Source: Carnobacteriaceae bacterium zg-84 (lineage in GTDB: Bacteria > Bacillota > Bacilli > Lactobacillales > Aerococcaceae). Taken from it: a DNA stretch of 64,000 bases. The DNA is taken from positions 1,382,864-1,446,863 of the forward strand of contig CP059430.1 in NCBI GenBank assembly GCA_013874835.1, given 5' to 3'. The notes beneath the pieces are model-generated. The model was not told the DNA's origin. It did no database searches and saw nothing but the letters and a program-made list of their open reading frames with translations. Made by a program: the position numbers and the translations under genes. Shown piece after piece: positions 1-12,098 of the stretch (position 1 is the stretch's first letter; each line of letters opens with the position of its first letter).

Positions 1-469
1 TATTTTTACTACGCTCATTCAAATTACTCCCAAGAGATGTATCTGATAAATCCAGTGTTGAATTTGCAAAAAGACCTTGAAAATCATTCGCTCTACTTGT
101 TACAGAAATACTACGTTCAAATTGATTCAAACTATCCATTACTTTCTGCACTTCAAAATGCCCTGAATTCATATCTTTAATCCACGTATGATAAAGATAC
201 TCCGGACGTATACAATACCCTACCATATTTTGAATCATATCTTCAATTGATTGTCCATACTCTAAATATGCATTACAATATTCATCATACCAATTATCCG
301 TAGCAGAAAGACCACAAGCTATTGCAAATTCTTTAAGTGTTTTATCACTTAAAAATTTATAAAACATAAGGCCTAACATATAATCCTTATATCTAGTGGC
401 ATCCATTGAACCACGTAGTTCATTCGCACCACTCCATAAACGTGATTTTATTTCCTCTGATGTAATCAT
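1..469 (-). CDS. hsdM: Type I restriction-modification methylase subunit HsdM, N-terminal part
   Basis: Reading the minus strand from an ATG at 469 gives a protein beginning MITSEEIKSRLWSGANELRG, followed by DATRYKDYMLGLMFYKFLSD, the N-terminal helical domain typical of HsdM. An AGGAG ribosome site lies just upstream. About 156 codons are visible and the gene runs off the left edge, so the SAM-binding and NPPF catalytic motifs cannot be checked. HsdM methylates adenine with the help of an HsdS specificity subunit. An hsdS-like cassette lies divergently at 1018-2289, so the expressed hsdS and hsdR are probably to the left, outside the window. Confidence 0.9.
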   Translation of the reverse strand, partial: MITSEEIKSRLWSGANELRGSMDATRYKDYMLGLMFYKFLSDKTLKEFAIACGLSATDNWYDEYCNAYLEYGQSIEDMIQNMVGYCIRPEYLYHTWIKDMNSGHFEVQKVMDSLNQFERSISVTSRANDFQGLFANSTLDLSDTSLGSNLNERSKN

Positions 470-1017
470 TCTTTTTTCTCCTTTTCTTATTAACAAATAA
501 AACTATCTTCATTCTGTTAATAATATATTTTCTCCTTCTCATTGCACAAAGTACACACTAACTTTAACAAAAATATTTACATTTGAGATGCATACATTTT
601 TATATAACATTGACAAATAAACGCTATATATTAACCTTTTATCAAAATACTCTCATGCTCAATTATATCACGCTGTACTAAAAAAGAAATATGGGATACA
701 CCCTTTTATTATCCATAATAGTAAAAAATCACTATAATTCATTACACCTTACTTTTGAATACATTCTCTTTTATATATTTATTTTTTATTCTTATCATCT
801 ATCATTAACGTTACTACATTTCTAATTTATCTACTAAAATCAATGATATTTTGTGATATAATGACAGACTATTCTTTTTCTTGTCCAAATTCTTTACTTG
901 TATTTCTTGCAATTCAACACTTAACTTGACAATTTTCTTATTTTTATCTAAAAATAAGAAAAACATAAATGAGTTAGATAAAATGCTTATATTTTTGAAA
1001 AGTAAAAAATAAAAATA
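470..1017. other. AT-rich gap between hsdM and the hsdS-like cassette
   Basis: These 548 bases hold the hsdM ribosome site (around 475-490) and very AT-rich DNA. I see no convincing gene. A minus-strand frame at 814-1065 codes a low-complexity Ile/Leu/Lys/Phe-rich peptide that looks like random AT-rich translation. No clear promoter reads rightward into the hsdS-like cassette. Confidence 0.5.
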
Positions 1018-2289
1018 TTGTATATTATTAGTCAATATATCTTTTTTATTGACGATTGGGAACAACGTAAGTTGGAAGATTTCGGTAAGTCTACTGGAGG
1101 GACATCTATTGAGTCTGAATTCGATGAACTTGGCAAATATAAAGTTATAAGTATTGGATCATATTCAGAAACAAACCAATATACCGATCAAGGCATCAGA
1201 GCAAACAAAACAAAAAAGACTGAAAATCGTATTTTGAACAAAAATAATTTAACAATGATATTAAATGATAAGACTGCTTCAGGGAACATAATTGGTCGAG
1301 TTTTACTGATAGATTCTGATAATTCCTATATTTTTAATCAACGGACTGAAAGAATTGAAGTTTATGAAAATGAATATCTACCAGAATTTTTATATCAATT
1401 TTTGAATGCTGATAATATTCGTGGGAAAATTATTTGTGCTTCTCAAGGAAATACACAAATATATGTAAATTGGACTTCTATTAGAGAATTAACTTATGAA
1501 ATTCCTGTATTGAAAGATGAACAAAGGAAAATTGCAGATTTATTTAATCAACTCGACAACCTCATCGCCTTTCACCAGCGTAAACTTAATAAGTTAAAAA
1601 TATTAAAAAAGACTTATTTATCAGAAATGTTTCTCGATGAAAGAAAGCGTATACCAAAAAGGCATTTTTCTAGTTTTATTTATGCTTGGGAACAACGTAA
1701 GTTCATAAACGTTTTTGATTATTTACAAAATAATTCACTATCACGCTCAGAATTAACAAATAAAGGTTCAGTAATTAATGTACATTATGGAGATGTTCTT
1801 ATTAAATACGGAGAGGTATTAAATGTAAATAAGGATGAGCTTACTTACATATTAGACGATTCACTTGCCAAGAAATATCAGGTTTCTTATTTGAAAAATG
1901 GAGATGTTATTATTGCTGATGCCGCTGAAGATAATACCGTTGGAAAATGTAGTGAAATAACTGGTTTAAATGAACAAATAGCATTGTCAGGACTACATAC
2001 AATTCCTTGCCGCTCAAAAATAGAATTTGCAAAAGGTTATTTGGGATATTATATGAATTCAGACTCTTTCCACAATCAGTTATTGCCTTTATTGCAAGGA
2101 ACAAAAGTATCGTCAATTTCAAAGTCTTCGATAAAAGAAACAGAAATAATATATCCTAAAAATCTTAAAGAACAAGAGGTAATTGGAGAGTATTTATCCA
2201 ACTTGAACCACCTCATCGCCCTTCATCAGCGTAAATTAGAAAAGTTAAAAAATTTAAAAAAAGCTTATTTAAACGAGCTATTTGTTTGA
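1018..2289 (+). pseudogene. hsdS: HsdS-like specificity cassette lacking a proper N-terminus (probably silent)
   Basis: The frame encodes two target-recognition domains, each opening with a W-E-Q-R-K motif (near residues 14 and 223) and each closing with a helical spacer of the type LIAxHQRKLxKLKxLKK (near 180 and 405). This is the standard HsdS plan, which sets the DNA target of a type I system. The only possible start is a TTG at 1018 with no ribosome site, and an in-frame TAA lies at 1003-1005. Residues before the first DDWEQRKL are not HsdS-like, so the normal N-terminus is missing. An 18-bp exact direct repeat (1056-1073 and 1686-1703) marks the start of the two domains. I infer a silent donor cassette for recombination with an expressed hsdS outside the window; a simple decayed gene is the alternative. 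Confidence 0.75.
1056..1703. repeat. 18-bp direct repeats at the two domain starts of the hsdS-like cassette
   Basis: TTGGGAACAACGTAAGTT occurs at 1056-1073 and at 1686-1703, 630 bp apart, in the same reading frame. Both copies code the W-E-Q-R-K motif. Similar but imperfect repeats coding the spacer helices lie near 1555-1600 and 2205-2260. Such repeats are the known substrates for swapping half-subunits in variable HsdS systems. Confidence 0.8.
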
Positions 2290-2404
2290 TACCAACATGT
2301 GTATTTATAATTATTACAATATCGACCAAAAAACAGATAAATATTAGTAACAGCAAGCATTATAAAATAACATTTTATACTAAAAAAGCCGTTAAAATAA
2401 TAAA

Positions 2405-2440
2405 AACAAGGAAATTCTATTTCAACAGAATTTCCTTGTT
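2405..2440 (-). terminator. Terminator of the pdh operon
   Basis: A perfect 14-bp inverted repeat (2405-2418 and 2427-2440) with an 8-base loop. On the minus strand it is followed by a T-rich run, 20 bases past the pdhD stop codon. T-rich sequence on the other side may let it also stop rightward transcripts. Confidence 0.85.
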
Positions 2441-2460
2441 TTCTATATTATTTGTTTTAA

Positions 2461-3870
2461 TTAAGCATGAATTGGTAGGCCTAATGCCATTTCTGCTGCA
2501 TCCATAACTGTTTCTGATAGTGATGGATGTGAGTGGATTGTTAATGCAATATCTTCGGCATTCATACCTGATTCGATTGCTAAGCCTAATTCTGCGATAA
2601 TATCTGAAGCGCTGATACCTGCTACTTGAGCACCCACAATCACTTCATCTTCTTTTGTCACAACTAAGCGTACAAAACCTTCTGTTGCATTTAGTGATAA
2701 TGCACGACCATTTCCTGCTAATGGGAATTTAACAGCTTTAACAGATAAGCCTTTTTCTTTTGCTTCTTTTTCTGTTAAACCAACTGTTGCTAATTCTGGG
2801 TCTGTAAAGCTTACAGCTGGAATCGCTTTGTAGTCAACGGCTACCGCTTTTCCTGAAATAGCTTCTGCTGCAATTTTTGCTTCATAACTTGCTTTATGTG
2901 CTAAAGCAGGGCCTGCTGTAATATCACCAATCGCATAGATGTTTGGTTGTGATGTACGGCATTGTTCATCAACAATAACTAAACCACGCTCTGTTGTATT
3001 AACGCCTGCTGCTGATAAGCCTAACTCATCATCTGTATTTGGGCGACGACCTACACAAACCATTACATAGTCAGCAGTTACTTCTTCTTGTTTACCGTCG
3101 ACTTCGTATTTTACAGTAACACTGTCACCATTATCAATAGCCTCTTTAGCCATTGCTTTTGTCACAACTTTAACACCTTTTTTCGCAAATGATGCTTCTA
3201 CTAATTTAACCATATCTGCATCAAATGACGGTAAAATACTTGGTGAACCTTCTAAAATAGTTACTTCTGAACCTAAGTTGGCATAAGCACCACCTAATTC
3301 TGAACCGATGACACCTCCACCGATAACAACGAATTTTTTAGGAATTTCTTTTAAATTTAATGCACCAGTAGAGTCAATGACACGTTTACCGAATTTAAAA
3401 CCTTTAATTTCGATTGGACGGCTACCAGTAGCTAAAATCATATTGTTAAATGTGTATGTTTGAGCAGATTCTTCTGTAACAACACGTAGTGTGTTTGAAT
3501 CAACTAAGAATGCTTCTCCATAAACAACATCAACTTTATTTTTTTTCAAAAGCATGCCAATTCCAGATGTCAATTTATTGACAACTTGATTGTCTTTCCA
3601 TTCTTGTGTTTTTGTAAAATCAATTTTAACATTTTCAGCAGTTACACCAAAAATATCTGAGTGTTGAGCTTCTTGATAACGATGTCCAGCAGCAATCAAT
3701 GCTTTAGATGGAATACAACCAACGTTTAAACAAACGCCACCTAAATTACCTTTTTCAATAACAGTAACTTTTTGTCCCATTTGTGCTGCACGAATTGCAG
3801 CAACATATCCACCAGGTCCAGCACCGATAACGACTGTATCTAGCTCAATGGCGAAATCTCCTACTACCAT
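2461..3870 (-). CDS. pdhD: Dihydrolipoyl dehydrogenase, E3 of pyruvate dehydrogenase
   Basis: E3 reoxidises the dihydrolipoyl group on E2 using FAD and passes electrons to NAD+. The 469-residue protein shows the FAD-binding [10 protein letters not shown] near residue 17, the redox disulfide in [13 protein letters not shown] near residue 45, an NAD-binding GGGVIGSE, a second FAD contact in AIGDI, and the C-terminal HSHPSLSE that carries the active-site histidine. An AGAGG ribosome site precedes the ATG at 3870. It is the last gene of pdhA-pdhB-pdhC-pdhD and ends just before a strong hairpin terminator. Confidence 0.97.
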   Translation of the reverse strand: MVVGDFAIELDTVVIGAGPGGYVAAIRAAQMGQKVTVIEKGNLGGVCLNVGCIPSKALIAAGHRYQEAQHSDIFGVTAENVKIDFTKTQEWKDNQVVNKLTSGIGMLLKKNKVDVVYGEAFLVDSNTLRVVTEESAQTYTFNNMILATGSRPIEIKGFKFGKRVIDSTGALNLKEIPKKFVVIGGGVIGSELGGAYANLGSEVTILEGSPSILPSFDADMVKLVEASFAKKGVKVVTKAMAKEAIDNGDSVTVKYEVDGKQEEVTADYVMVCVGRRPNTDDELGLSAAGVNTTERGLVIVDEQCRTSQPNIYAIGDITAGPALAHKASYEAKIAAEAISGKAVAVDYKAIPAVSFTDPELATVGLTEKEAKEKGLSVKAVKFPLAGNGRALSLNATEGFVRLVVTKEDEVIVGAQVAGISASDIIAELGLAIESGMNAEDIALTIHSHPSLSETVMDAAEMALGLPIHA

Positions 3871-3898
3871 GTTTTTATCCTCTTTTCTCTTTTCTTAA

Positions 3899-5197
3899 TT
3901 AGCCTTCCATTAACATTAATTCTGGATCTGCTAATAAACGTTTGATTTCATTCATCGCTTTTTGAGCAGTTGCTCCATCAACGATACGATGATCAAAACT
4001 TAATGATAATTTCATCATACGACCAACAGCTAATTCGCCATCTGCATTTACAACTGGCTCTGTCGCGATTGTACCAACACCCAAAATAGCAACTTCTGGA
4101 TAGTTAATAATTGGAGTAAACCACATGCCGCCTACTGAACCAATATTACTAATTGTAATTGTACCATTTGACATATCAGCTGGTTTTAATTGTCCTGCAT
4201 GGGCTAAAGCTGCTTTACTATTAATTTCATTCGCAATAGCAAACATACCTTTTGCATCAGCGTTTTTAATTGTTGGTACATATAAACCATGATCAGTATC
4301 TGTGGCAATACCTACATTGTAGTAGTTTTTGTACACAATTTCTTGAGCTGCATCATCAATAGAAGCATTTAATACCGGATATTTGCGTACAGTTGCAACC
4401 AATGCTTTCACAACGTATGGTAAGAATGTTAATTTAACATCTTGGCTAGCTGCAACGTCTTTGAATTTTTTACGATGATTCCATAATTTTGTTACTTCTA
4501 CTTGGTCAAATAATGTTACATGCGGTGCTGTATGTTTACTATTAACCATTGCTTTAGAAATAGCTTTACGGATTGGTGTTAATTTTTCACGAGTTTCTGC
4601 TTCAGGTGTTTGTGATACATAAGGAGCAGGTGCTGCTTGAGCCACTTGTACTGGTTGGTTAACTTCTTGCACTGGTGCTACTTCTACTACTGTTTCTTGT
4701 ACTGGAGCTGATACTGTTCCACCTTGTGCAAAGGCATCTACGTCTGGTTTTGTAACACGTCCACCTTTTCCACTTGGTGTTACTAATGTAATATCTACAC
4801 CTAACTCACGTGCATGCTGACGTACAGATGGCATTGCTAATACATTTTTACTTGGAGCACCAGTTGGAGCTGATGGTTTTACTTGTTCTTGTGATTTTGG
4901 TGCTTCTGGAGCAGGTGCTGCTTCAACCGGTGCTGATGCTGTTTCGCCACCTTCATGTCCCTCTGCTTCAATTTCAACTAAAACTTGTCCAACAGTTGCA
5001 ACAAAACCTTCTTCAACTAAAATAGTTAATACTTTCCCTGTTACAGGAGAAGGAATTTCTTCAACTGATTTATCATTTTGTACTTCTAATAAGGTGTCAT
5101 CTTCGTTGATTGTATCGCCAACAGCAATATGCCATTTCACAATCTCACCTTCATGAATACCTTCACCAATATCTGGTAATTTAAATTGGAATGCCAT
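3899..5197 (-). CDS. pdhC: Dihydrolipoyl acetyltransferase, E2 of pyruvate dehydrogenase
   Basis: E2 carries the acetyl group on lipoyl-lysine and transfers it to CoA; it forms the core of the complex. There is one lipoyl domain (residues 1-80) with the lipoylation site in VQNDKSVEE, an Ala/Pro/Glu-rich linker, a peripheral-subunit-binding domain near residues 122-160 ([13 protein letters not shown]), a second linker, and a catalytic domain ending with [10 protein letters not shown], the DHRxxDG active-site motif. I place the start at 5197 (MAFQFKLPD) because GAAAGG lies nine bases upstream; an ATG nine codons earlier has no such site. Confidence 0.96.
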   Translation of the reverse strand: MAFQFKLPDIGEGIHEGEIVKWHIAVGDTINEDDTLLEVQNDKSVEEIPSPVTGKVLTILVEEGFVATVGQVLVEIEAEGHEGGETASAPVEAAPAPEAPKSQEQVKPSAPTGAPSKNVLAMPSVRQHARELGVDITLVTPSGKGGRVTKPDVDAFAQGGTVSAPVQETVVEVAPVQEVNQPVQVAQAAPAPYVSQTPEAETREKLTPIRKAISKAMVNSKHTAPHVTLFDQVEVTKLWNHRKKFKDVAASQDVKLTFLPYVVKALVATVRKYPVLNASIDDAAQEIVYKNYYNVGIATDTDHGLYVPTIKNADAKGMFAIANEINSKAALAHAGQLKPADMSNGTITISNIGSVGGMWFTPIINYPEVAILGVGTIATEPVVNADGELAVGRMMKLSLSFDHRIVDGATAQKAMNEIKRLLADPELMLMEG

Positions 5198-5272
5198 GTT
5201 TATTATCCTTTCTTTTTTAGACATTTATTAATAGATAAGAGAAAAATGTTTGCACATCTTTCTCTTTCTGAA

Positions 5273-6250
5273 TTAGAAATTATAAACTTCTCTTACTTTT
5301 TCTTCAATATCGTTCGCATTTGGTAACCAATCATGCTCTGCTTGACCAAATGGGAAAATTGTATCTGGAGCTGCCACACGACCAATTGGCGCTTCTAAAT
5401 GTAGAACAGCACGCTCTGCAATTTCAGCCATAACCATTGCACCAATACCTGCTTGACGTTGTGCTTCTTGAACAACAACAACACGTCCTGTTTTCTTAAC
5501 TGATGCTAAGATTGTGTCTAAGTCCAATGGAGATACTGTACGTAAGTCTACAACTTCAACAGAAATATTTTCTTTTGCTAATTTTTCTGCTACTTTCATT
5601 GCTTCACGTACCATTGCACCGTATGTAATAACAGACACATCAGTTCCTTCAACTGGAACAGATGCTTTACCGATTGGTACGATGTATTCTTCATCTGGTA
5701 CTTCCTCACGGAATGAGCGGTATAATTTCATGTGTTCTAAGAAAATAACTGGATCGTTATCGCGAATTGAAGCAATCATCAATCCTTTTGCATCATACGG
5801 ATTACTTGGAATAACAACTTTAATCCCTGGAGATTGTGCTAATAATCCTTCTAAATTATCAGAGTGTAATTCTGGTGTATGCACACCACCACCAAAAGGT
5901 GCACGGAAAGTAATTGGCATTGTACGTGTACCACTCATACGGTAACGTGTACGTGCCGCTTGTGCTACAACTGAATCCATTACTTCAAAAATAAAACCTA
6001 AAAATTGAATTTCAGGAACTGGACGGTATCCTTCTAATGCTAAACCAATGGCTAAACCACCAATACCTGATTCTGCTAATGGTGTATTGAAAACACGGTC
6101 TTCTCCAAATTTATCTTGTAAATCTTGAGTAGCACGGAAAACCCCACCGTTTTTACCAACGTCTTCCCCAAAAATCAATACATTTGGATCACGTTCTAAT
6201 TCATGTGCTAAAGCGTCCGTAATCGCTTGAATCATTGTTTTTTGTGCCAT
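5273..6250 (-). CDS. pdhB: Pyruvate dehydrogenase E1 component, beta subunit
   Basis: With PdhA it forms the thiamine-diphosphate enzyme that decarboxylates pyruvate and acetylates lipoyl-E2. The 325-residue length is normal. Visible family features are the N-terminal [13 protein letters not shown] segment, which contacts the cofactor, [16 protein letters not shown], and a C-terminal transketolase-like domain ([11 protein letters not shown]). It starts two bases after pdhA stops, so the two subunits are almost certainly translationally coupled. Confidence 0.97.
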   Translation of the reverse strand: MAQKTMIQAITDALAHELERDPNVLIFGEDVGKNGGVFRATQDLQDKFGEDRVFNTPLAESGIGGLAIGLALEGYRPVPEIQFLGFIFEVMDSVVAQAARTRYRMSGTRTMPITFRAPFGGGVHTPELHSDNLEGLLAQSPGIKVVIPSNPYDAKGLMIASIRDNDPVIFLEHMKLYRSFREEVPDEEYIVPIGKASVPVEGTDVSVITYGAMVREAMKVAEKLAKENISVEVVDLRTVSPLDLDTILASVKKTGRVVVVQEAQRQAGIGAMVMAEIAERAVLHLEAPIGRVAAPDTIFPFGQAEHDWLPNANDIEEKVREVYNF

Positions 6251-6252
6251 GA

Positions 6253-7365
<1,113 letters not shown>

Positions 7366-7599
7366 TTATTCCTCTCTTTGCTCGTTTATTACAGGCGATA
7401 AAACACACTTCAAAACTGTATTCATTTATCGACCCTTCATCTACAACTTTAACACTATTAAACAAGTTTAGCAAGTATTTATTATAAAAGTTGTTAATTG
7501 TATAACCCTTATTTTTATTGTGATTTTTAGCACTATTAAAATCATACTCTTTTTTCTCATTTTACAGAAATGTGTTATAAAACAGAAAATAAAACTGTT

Positions 7600-9663
7600 T
7601 CATTCTGTCGTATCGTGTACCATTATTTCAAACCCTTGCTTTTCTTCTTTATACATAATTGCCCCTTGTTTATCTGTTCGATAAATCAATGTTTTTTCTA
7701 ATCTGTCAAGTACCTCTTGATGAGGGTGACCAAAGCGATTATTCACTCCGCACGAGATAATACTGACACTTGGTCTAATATGCTCGATAAATGCTTTACT
7801 ACTTGATGTTTTACTCCCGTGATGCCCAACGACTAAAATATCTGCTTGTAAATATGGGTACATACTTAACAATGAATGCTCTACTTTTTGACTTGCATCC
7901 CCCATCAACAACCACTTTTTCTTATTGAATGTCATTAAAAAAACTAAAGAATGGTCATTGTTTCCTATCCCCTCTTCAAATGGGTAAAGTAACTGTATCG
8001 TTGCATGTCCTACATCAAATGTTTTTGGAGCAACAACACTATCCGTTCCTCGAATAGTTGCTCCTTTTCCAAACACAATTTTCTCAACAGGTATTTTTTC
8101 TCTTAATTCTTCTAATGCACCGCAATGATCTTTATCTTGATGCGTGATAAATACAGTATTTATTTTTGAGATACCTAAAGCTTTTAATGTTGGTATCAAT
8201 GTTCGCTGGGCTAGTGATTGTCTTTTTTTCTCTTTCCATTTTTGTTTAGGACGAAATAAAACATCTCCTCCTGTATCAATCAGAACTGTTTGACCATCTG
8301 TTTGAAGTAATAAACTACTCCCTTGTCCTACATCAAGTACTGTTACTTGCTCTTTTGGTAGCTGCACAAATAAAATACATATCATCAGTACATAAACGAG
8401 ATACTTTTTCTTAACTTTTGTATACAAAATAAGACAAATACCTAAAGCCACATACTGTATATCGAATAGGCGTCCTGTCACAAAAAATACGAACGGTTGT
8501 CGGCTTATCCATTGTACACATGCTAATAGCAGACTAACACAAGTATTTAAAGGATCAAGCAATACAGGAATTAAAGACATTAGCCATATCCATAACATTG
8601 TGATGCTGAACCATTTTCTAGGTAAAAGGAACGGAAATAGAAAAACACCAAAATAGTGCGCACTCATGAAAGGAATAGAAAAAAGGAAATTGAGCATCTT
8701 TTGATGGGGATATATTTGATACAAAACGGGGATACCAAATCCTAATTGGAAAGCGAGTGTAAAAACGCTGTAAGGATTAATAAATATCGTTATAAGCATA
8801 AAACCCGATAGAGTATCTAAACGAGATTTTGTGATTGCTTCATTTAAAAAAGCACGCTTGATACCGAGTGTCACTTGACTTAAACAAGCGAAAACACTAC
8901 AAATCATCATCAATAATTGAACCGTTTCTCGTGTAAAACCACATTTATAAAGATATTTTTTCAGACATATCAGTATATATTGAATGTGTACGCCTGATAA
9001 TAATACTAAAAATAACATTCCACTTTCTTGAAAGGGTTCCAGAATATCACGCTCCACATCTTTAAATAAACTAGCATTTAAAAACGCTCGTAAAGGATTG
9101 GGAAGATACTCTTCTAATTGTTTTTGTATAAATCTTTCGATATTAAAGTGACGAGATATGAGATGATACGCCTTGATATTGAAAGACCAAAAAATAGAAT
9201 ACTGTTCTTTCATATATTTTGCCATATCAAACTGATATGGATTACGAGCTGATGGCAGTGTTTCTAAGGTACCTGTTGCCTCTATCACAATATCATCTGT
9301 TAAATCCAGCCAAAACATAGCCTCTTTTTGTGTTTTAGCTTTTATTTTTAAATAAATTTTCTCTTGTTGAATAACACCTTTAGCTGTCACAGTATCTCCA
9401 TTCACACGCACTGTATTGGCAAATAATGTTACTGAATAGTGTGTTTGATTTGCAAAAAGAGAACTATGTTTATGTTGATGGTGTATAGAAATATATGCAA
9501 AAATAAGTACAGTAATGAAAGATAGATATAATACTTGTTTATGTCTAAAACACAATAACCTAACCCACCATATCGCAAAAATAAACCAAAATACACCTCC
9601 ATACAAGAAGGATACAACCGTTATGACGGCTGTTAAACTAAGAAATATCCATTTTCCTTGCAT
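7600..9663 (-). CDS. comEC: Competence channel protein ComEC
   Basis: ComEC forms the membrane channel through which single-stranded DNA enters during transformation. The 687-residue protein has hydrophobic segments at the N-terminus, an OB-like soluble part with LPSARNPYQFDMAKYM, a central multi-span competence domain (FLVLLSGVHIQYI), and a C-terminal metallo-beta-lactamase-like domain with DVGQGSSLLLQ, ITHQDKDHCGAL and GHHGSKTS. The HxxxDH motif is intact, so the nuclease-like domain may be active. Its start lies inside the 3' end of comEA (31-base overlap), showing coupled translation. No comEB lies between them. Confidence 0.95.
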   Translation of the reverse strand: MQGKWIFLSLTAVITVVSFLYGGVFWFIFAIWWVRLLCFRHKQVLYLSFITVLIFAYISIHHQHKHSSLFANQTHYSVTLFANTVRVNGDTVTAKGVIQQEKIYLKIKAKTQKEAMFWLDLTDDIVIEATGTLETLPSARNPYQFDMAKYMKEQYSIFWSFNIKAYHLISRHFNIERFIQKQLEEYLPNPLRAFLNASLFKDVERDILEPFQESGMLFLVLLSGVHIQYILICLKKYLYKCGFTRETVQLLMMICSVFACLSQVTLGIKRAFLNEAITKSRLDTLSGFMLITIFINPYSVFTLAFQLGFGIPVLYQIYPHQKMLNFLFSIPFMSAHYFGVFLFPFLLPRKWFSITMLWIWLMSLIPVLLDPLNTCVSLLLACVQWISRQPFVFFVTGRLFDIQYVALGICLILYTKVKKKYLVYVLMICILFVQLPKEQVTVLDVGQGSSLLLQTDGQTVLIDTGGDVLFRPKQKWKEKKRQSLAQRTLIPTLKALGISKINTVFITHQDKDHCGALEELREKIPVEKIVFGKGATIRGTDSVVAPKTFDVGHATIQLLYPFEEGIGNNDHSLVFLMTFNKKKWLLMGDASQKVEHSLLSMYPYLQADILVVGHHGSKTSSSKAFIEHIRPSVSIISCGVNNRFGHPHQEVLDRLEKTLIYRTDKQGAIMYKEEKQGFEIMVHDTTE

Positions 9664-10223
9664 GAAAGACTAACCAAGGGTTTTATTTTTTCAATGAGGC
9701 TATTGGAAAAGCCTTTTATCTGTTTTAAATCTTCTATTTTCGTCAGACGTTTTTGTTTACGATATTCTAAAATAGCATCCGCTTTTTTCTCACCTATCCC
9801 CGTAATTGTCATAAGTTGTGATTTTGTTGCTGTATTTAAATTGATTTTAGTTGATTGTAAATCATTCTGTTCATCAATATTTGGAATAATAATCATCATT
9901 TCATCATAAACAAGCTGAGCGAGATTAACTGCTTTCCTATCTGCATTATCTGTAAATCCGCCTGCTTGCTCTACTACATCTTTTACTCTGGAATCTTTTG
10001 CCATTTCATAAATACCTTCATGATTTACAGCACCTTTAATATCTACATAAATCTTTTTTTCTGTTTGTATATCAGTTGTTTCTTGAGAGATTAAAGTTGG
10101 TTTAGGAGCTTGTATAAAAAAAGCAGACCCTATTCCTATACTAATAGATACAACTATAAAAAATACTATACATATATATTTATAAGTGCTCGCCCATTTT
10201 ATAATGACGTCTTTATTTAACAC
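9633..10223 (-). CDS. comEA: Competence DNA receptor ComEA
   Basis: ComEA binds incoming double-stranded DNA outside the membrane and hands it to ComEC. The 196-residue protein has one N-terminal membrane anchor (near residues 15-35), an SLBB-type domain (YVDIKGAVNHEGIYEM), and a C-terminal pair of helix-hairpin-helix motifs (INLNTATKSQLMTITGIGEKKADAIL). This is the usual ComEA order and length. The gene starts the comEA-comEC pair. The last dozen residues overlap the comEC start. Confidence 0.95.
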   Translation of the reverse strand: MLNKDVIIKWASTYKYICIVFFIVVSISIGIGSAFFIQAPKPTLISQETTDIQTEKKIYVDIKGAVNHEGIYEMAKDSRVKDVVEQAGGFTDNADRKAVNLAQLVYDEMMIIIPNIDEQNDLQSTKINLNTATKSQLMTITGIGEKKADAILEYRKQKRLTKIEDLKQIKGFSNSLIEKIKPLVSLSCKENGYFLV

Positions 10224-10375
10224 AATTTTTCACCTCACTTATTATATATGCAAGTTGTTGTAGAATTTGATAAGAAATTTATTTTATTCAAAGCATTAAA
10301 TGTTATTCTTCCATTGATTTTCAGCCATATTTTTGGTATTATCCTAAAAAATAAAATATAAAGGGGAATTGACAA

Positions 10376-11980
10376 ATGTTCTATAAAACTAGTCAAAAAT
10401 TTCAAAAAGTTACCAAAATTCAAGTTTTAACGCTACTTTTTATTTTAATACGAACAGCATTGAATTTGCTGCTCGTTGTTAATATTCAAAAAATAATTGA
10501 TTATATTGCTGAAAAAAAGCATACTCAACTTAATGAAACACTCATTCACATCACTATTATTTTAGGCTTTTACGGCATTGTTTTGTTCATTGCTCAATAT
10601 TTTCTTAGACAATTATTCTATATTGGTAAATTGTCTATTATAGAAAATCTGTATCAACTTACCATAAATAAACCAATTTCCTTTTTTCAAAAATATTCTC
10701 ACCGTCATTTAGTATCTAATATTACCATTGATAGTAACAAAATATCGGACTGGTATTCTCAAGGTATTATTATTTTTCTCACACAAGTCATTATATTAGT
10801 GACAACGCTTTGTCTAATGAGCTTTTATCACGGTATTATTACAGTGATTATATTCACAACCATTCTTACTTGTTTTTTTATCGTCAAGATGATTACAAAA
10901 AAAATAGCACGTTTAACATCCGATAGCCAACATTTATTTGCAGATATTCATAAAGCTATTTCAGAATCTTTTGATGGTATATTTCATATTAAACAACTCC
11001 AAAAAGAAAACTACTTTACGAATTACATGTCACATAAACTAACAAAACAAAAATATATTAATCAAAAAATTGCTGTTTATTTTTCACTTTATGTCAGTAT
11101 ATCTTCTTTCGTTGCTTTTGTGTTGCCTATGATTAGTTTATTGCTATCTGTTTTATTTATTCTAAATAGCCAAATGACATTAGGGGCTGCTATTGCTATG
11201 TATTCTTTAACTCGATTATTACATGAACCGATACGTGTGATTGCGGATAAATTAAATGAACGAGATATTGCTTTACAAACTCAAAAAAATTTGCATCATA
11301 TATATTCCCCTACTCCAAAAATATCTTATCAATCATTACCCGAACTAAAAACATTAAACATTGCTATTCAATCATTTAACTATAACAATAAAAGCATTCT
11401 TTGCGATGTTTTCTTTTCTTTAAATAGAGGAGATGTTTTAATCATAAAGGGAGAAAGTGGGGTCGGTAAAACAACACTTAGTCATCTCATCATGAACACA
11501 ATAGATACTCATCAACTGAATGGTACTATCATGTGGAATGATATTTTGCTTAATGAAGCAGTCATATATAATCGATTTTCTAGTATACTAAAAACAACAC
11601 AAGATCCGTTCATTTTTGAGGGAAGTATTTTAGAAAATATATCATTAGGCGATATATTTTCACAAGAAGAAATGGATACTATTATACATATAGTTGGTCT
11701 AGAAGAGTTTGTAAAAGAAAAAGGTTTATCATTTAATCTATTAGAAAGTGGGCAAAATATTAGTGGTGGACAAAAACAACGAATTGGTTTAGCAAGAATT
11801 TTAATTAGAAAACCCCAACTACTTATTTTAGATGAACCAACAAGTGCTCTTGATAAATCTTTGAGCCAAGAAATAGCCAAAAAGATTATTCATTTTACAA
11901 AAGCACACCACATCACAACCATTATTATTACTCATAAAGAAGAATTTGATATGTTTGCTAGAAAAACAGTACAATTATAG
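10376..11980 (+). CDS. ABC exporter half-transporter (membrane domain fused to ATPase)
   Basis: A 534-residue fusion of an ABC type-1 membrane domain (about six hydrophobic segments, residues 15-300) and an ATPase with Walker A GESGVGKTT (near 359), signature ISGGQKQRIG, Walker B LLILDEP and an H-loop histidine in IIITHKEE. All catalytic motifs are present, so it should hydrolyse ATP. An AAGGGGA ribosome site sits 8 bases before the ATG. The gene stands alone between comEA and cysE on the opposite strand, so it may work as a homodimer. The substrate is unknown; peptide or lipid export is typical of the family. Confidence 0.85.
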   Translation: MFYKTSQKFQKVTKIQVLTLLFILIRTALNLLLVVNIQKIIDYIAEKKHTQLNETLIHITIILGFYGIVLFIAQYFLRQLFYIGKLSIIENLYQLTINKPISFFQKYSHRHLVSNITIDSNKISDWYSQGIIIFLTQVIILVTTLCLMSFYHGIITVIIFTTILTCFFIVKMITKKIARLTSDSQHLFADIHKAISESFDGIFHIKQLQKENYFTNYMSHKLTKQKYINQKIAVYFSLYVSISSFVAFVLPMISLLLSVLFILNSQMTLGAAIAMYSLTRLLHEPIRVIADKLNERDIALQTQKNLHHIYSPTPKISYQSLPELKTLNIAIQSFNYNNKSILCDVFFSLNRGDVLIIKGESGVGKTTLSHLIMNTIDTHQLNGTIMWNDILLNEAVIYNRFSSILKTTQDPFIFEGSILENISLGDIFSQEEMDTIIHIVGLEEFVKEKGLSFNLLESGQNISGGQKQRIGLARILIRKPQLLILDEPTSALDKSLSQEIAKKIIHFTKAHHITTIIITHKEEFDMFARKTVQL

Positions 11981-12047
11981 TAGGATTGCTTTAATAACAA
12001 AAAGACAAAGAGCATCGTAAAGTGGATATTTTTAGATACTAAAAAAC

Positions 12048-12090
12048 AAAAAAGTGAGGACAACATGACAATATGTTGCCTCACTTTTTT
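12048..12090. terminator. Bidirectional terminator between the ABC exporter and cysE
   Basis: An inverted repeat whose arms (12048-12066 and 12073-12090) pair GTGAGG with CCTCAC and CAACAT with ATGTTG around one bulged A, flanked by A and T runs on both sides. It can end both the exporter transcript and the cysK-cysE transcript. Confidence 0.85.
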
Positions 12091-12098
12091 ATTCTAAT

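Noticed and set aside
2286-2507. Plus-strand frame of 73 codons after the hsdS-like cassette
   Set aside because: It runs through the pdh terminator, has no ribosome site, and its translation is unlike any protein family.
9429-10423. Minus-strand frames at 9429-9617 and 10235-10423
   Set aside because: The first lies within comEC in another frame. The second covers the promoter side of comEA and the start of the ABC gene without a ribosome site.
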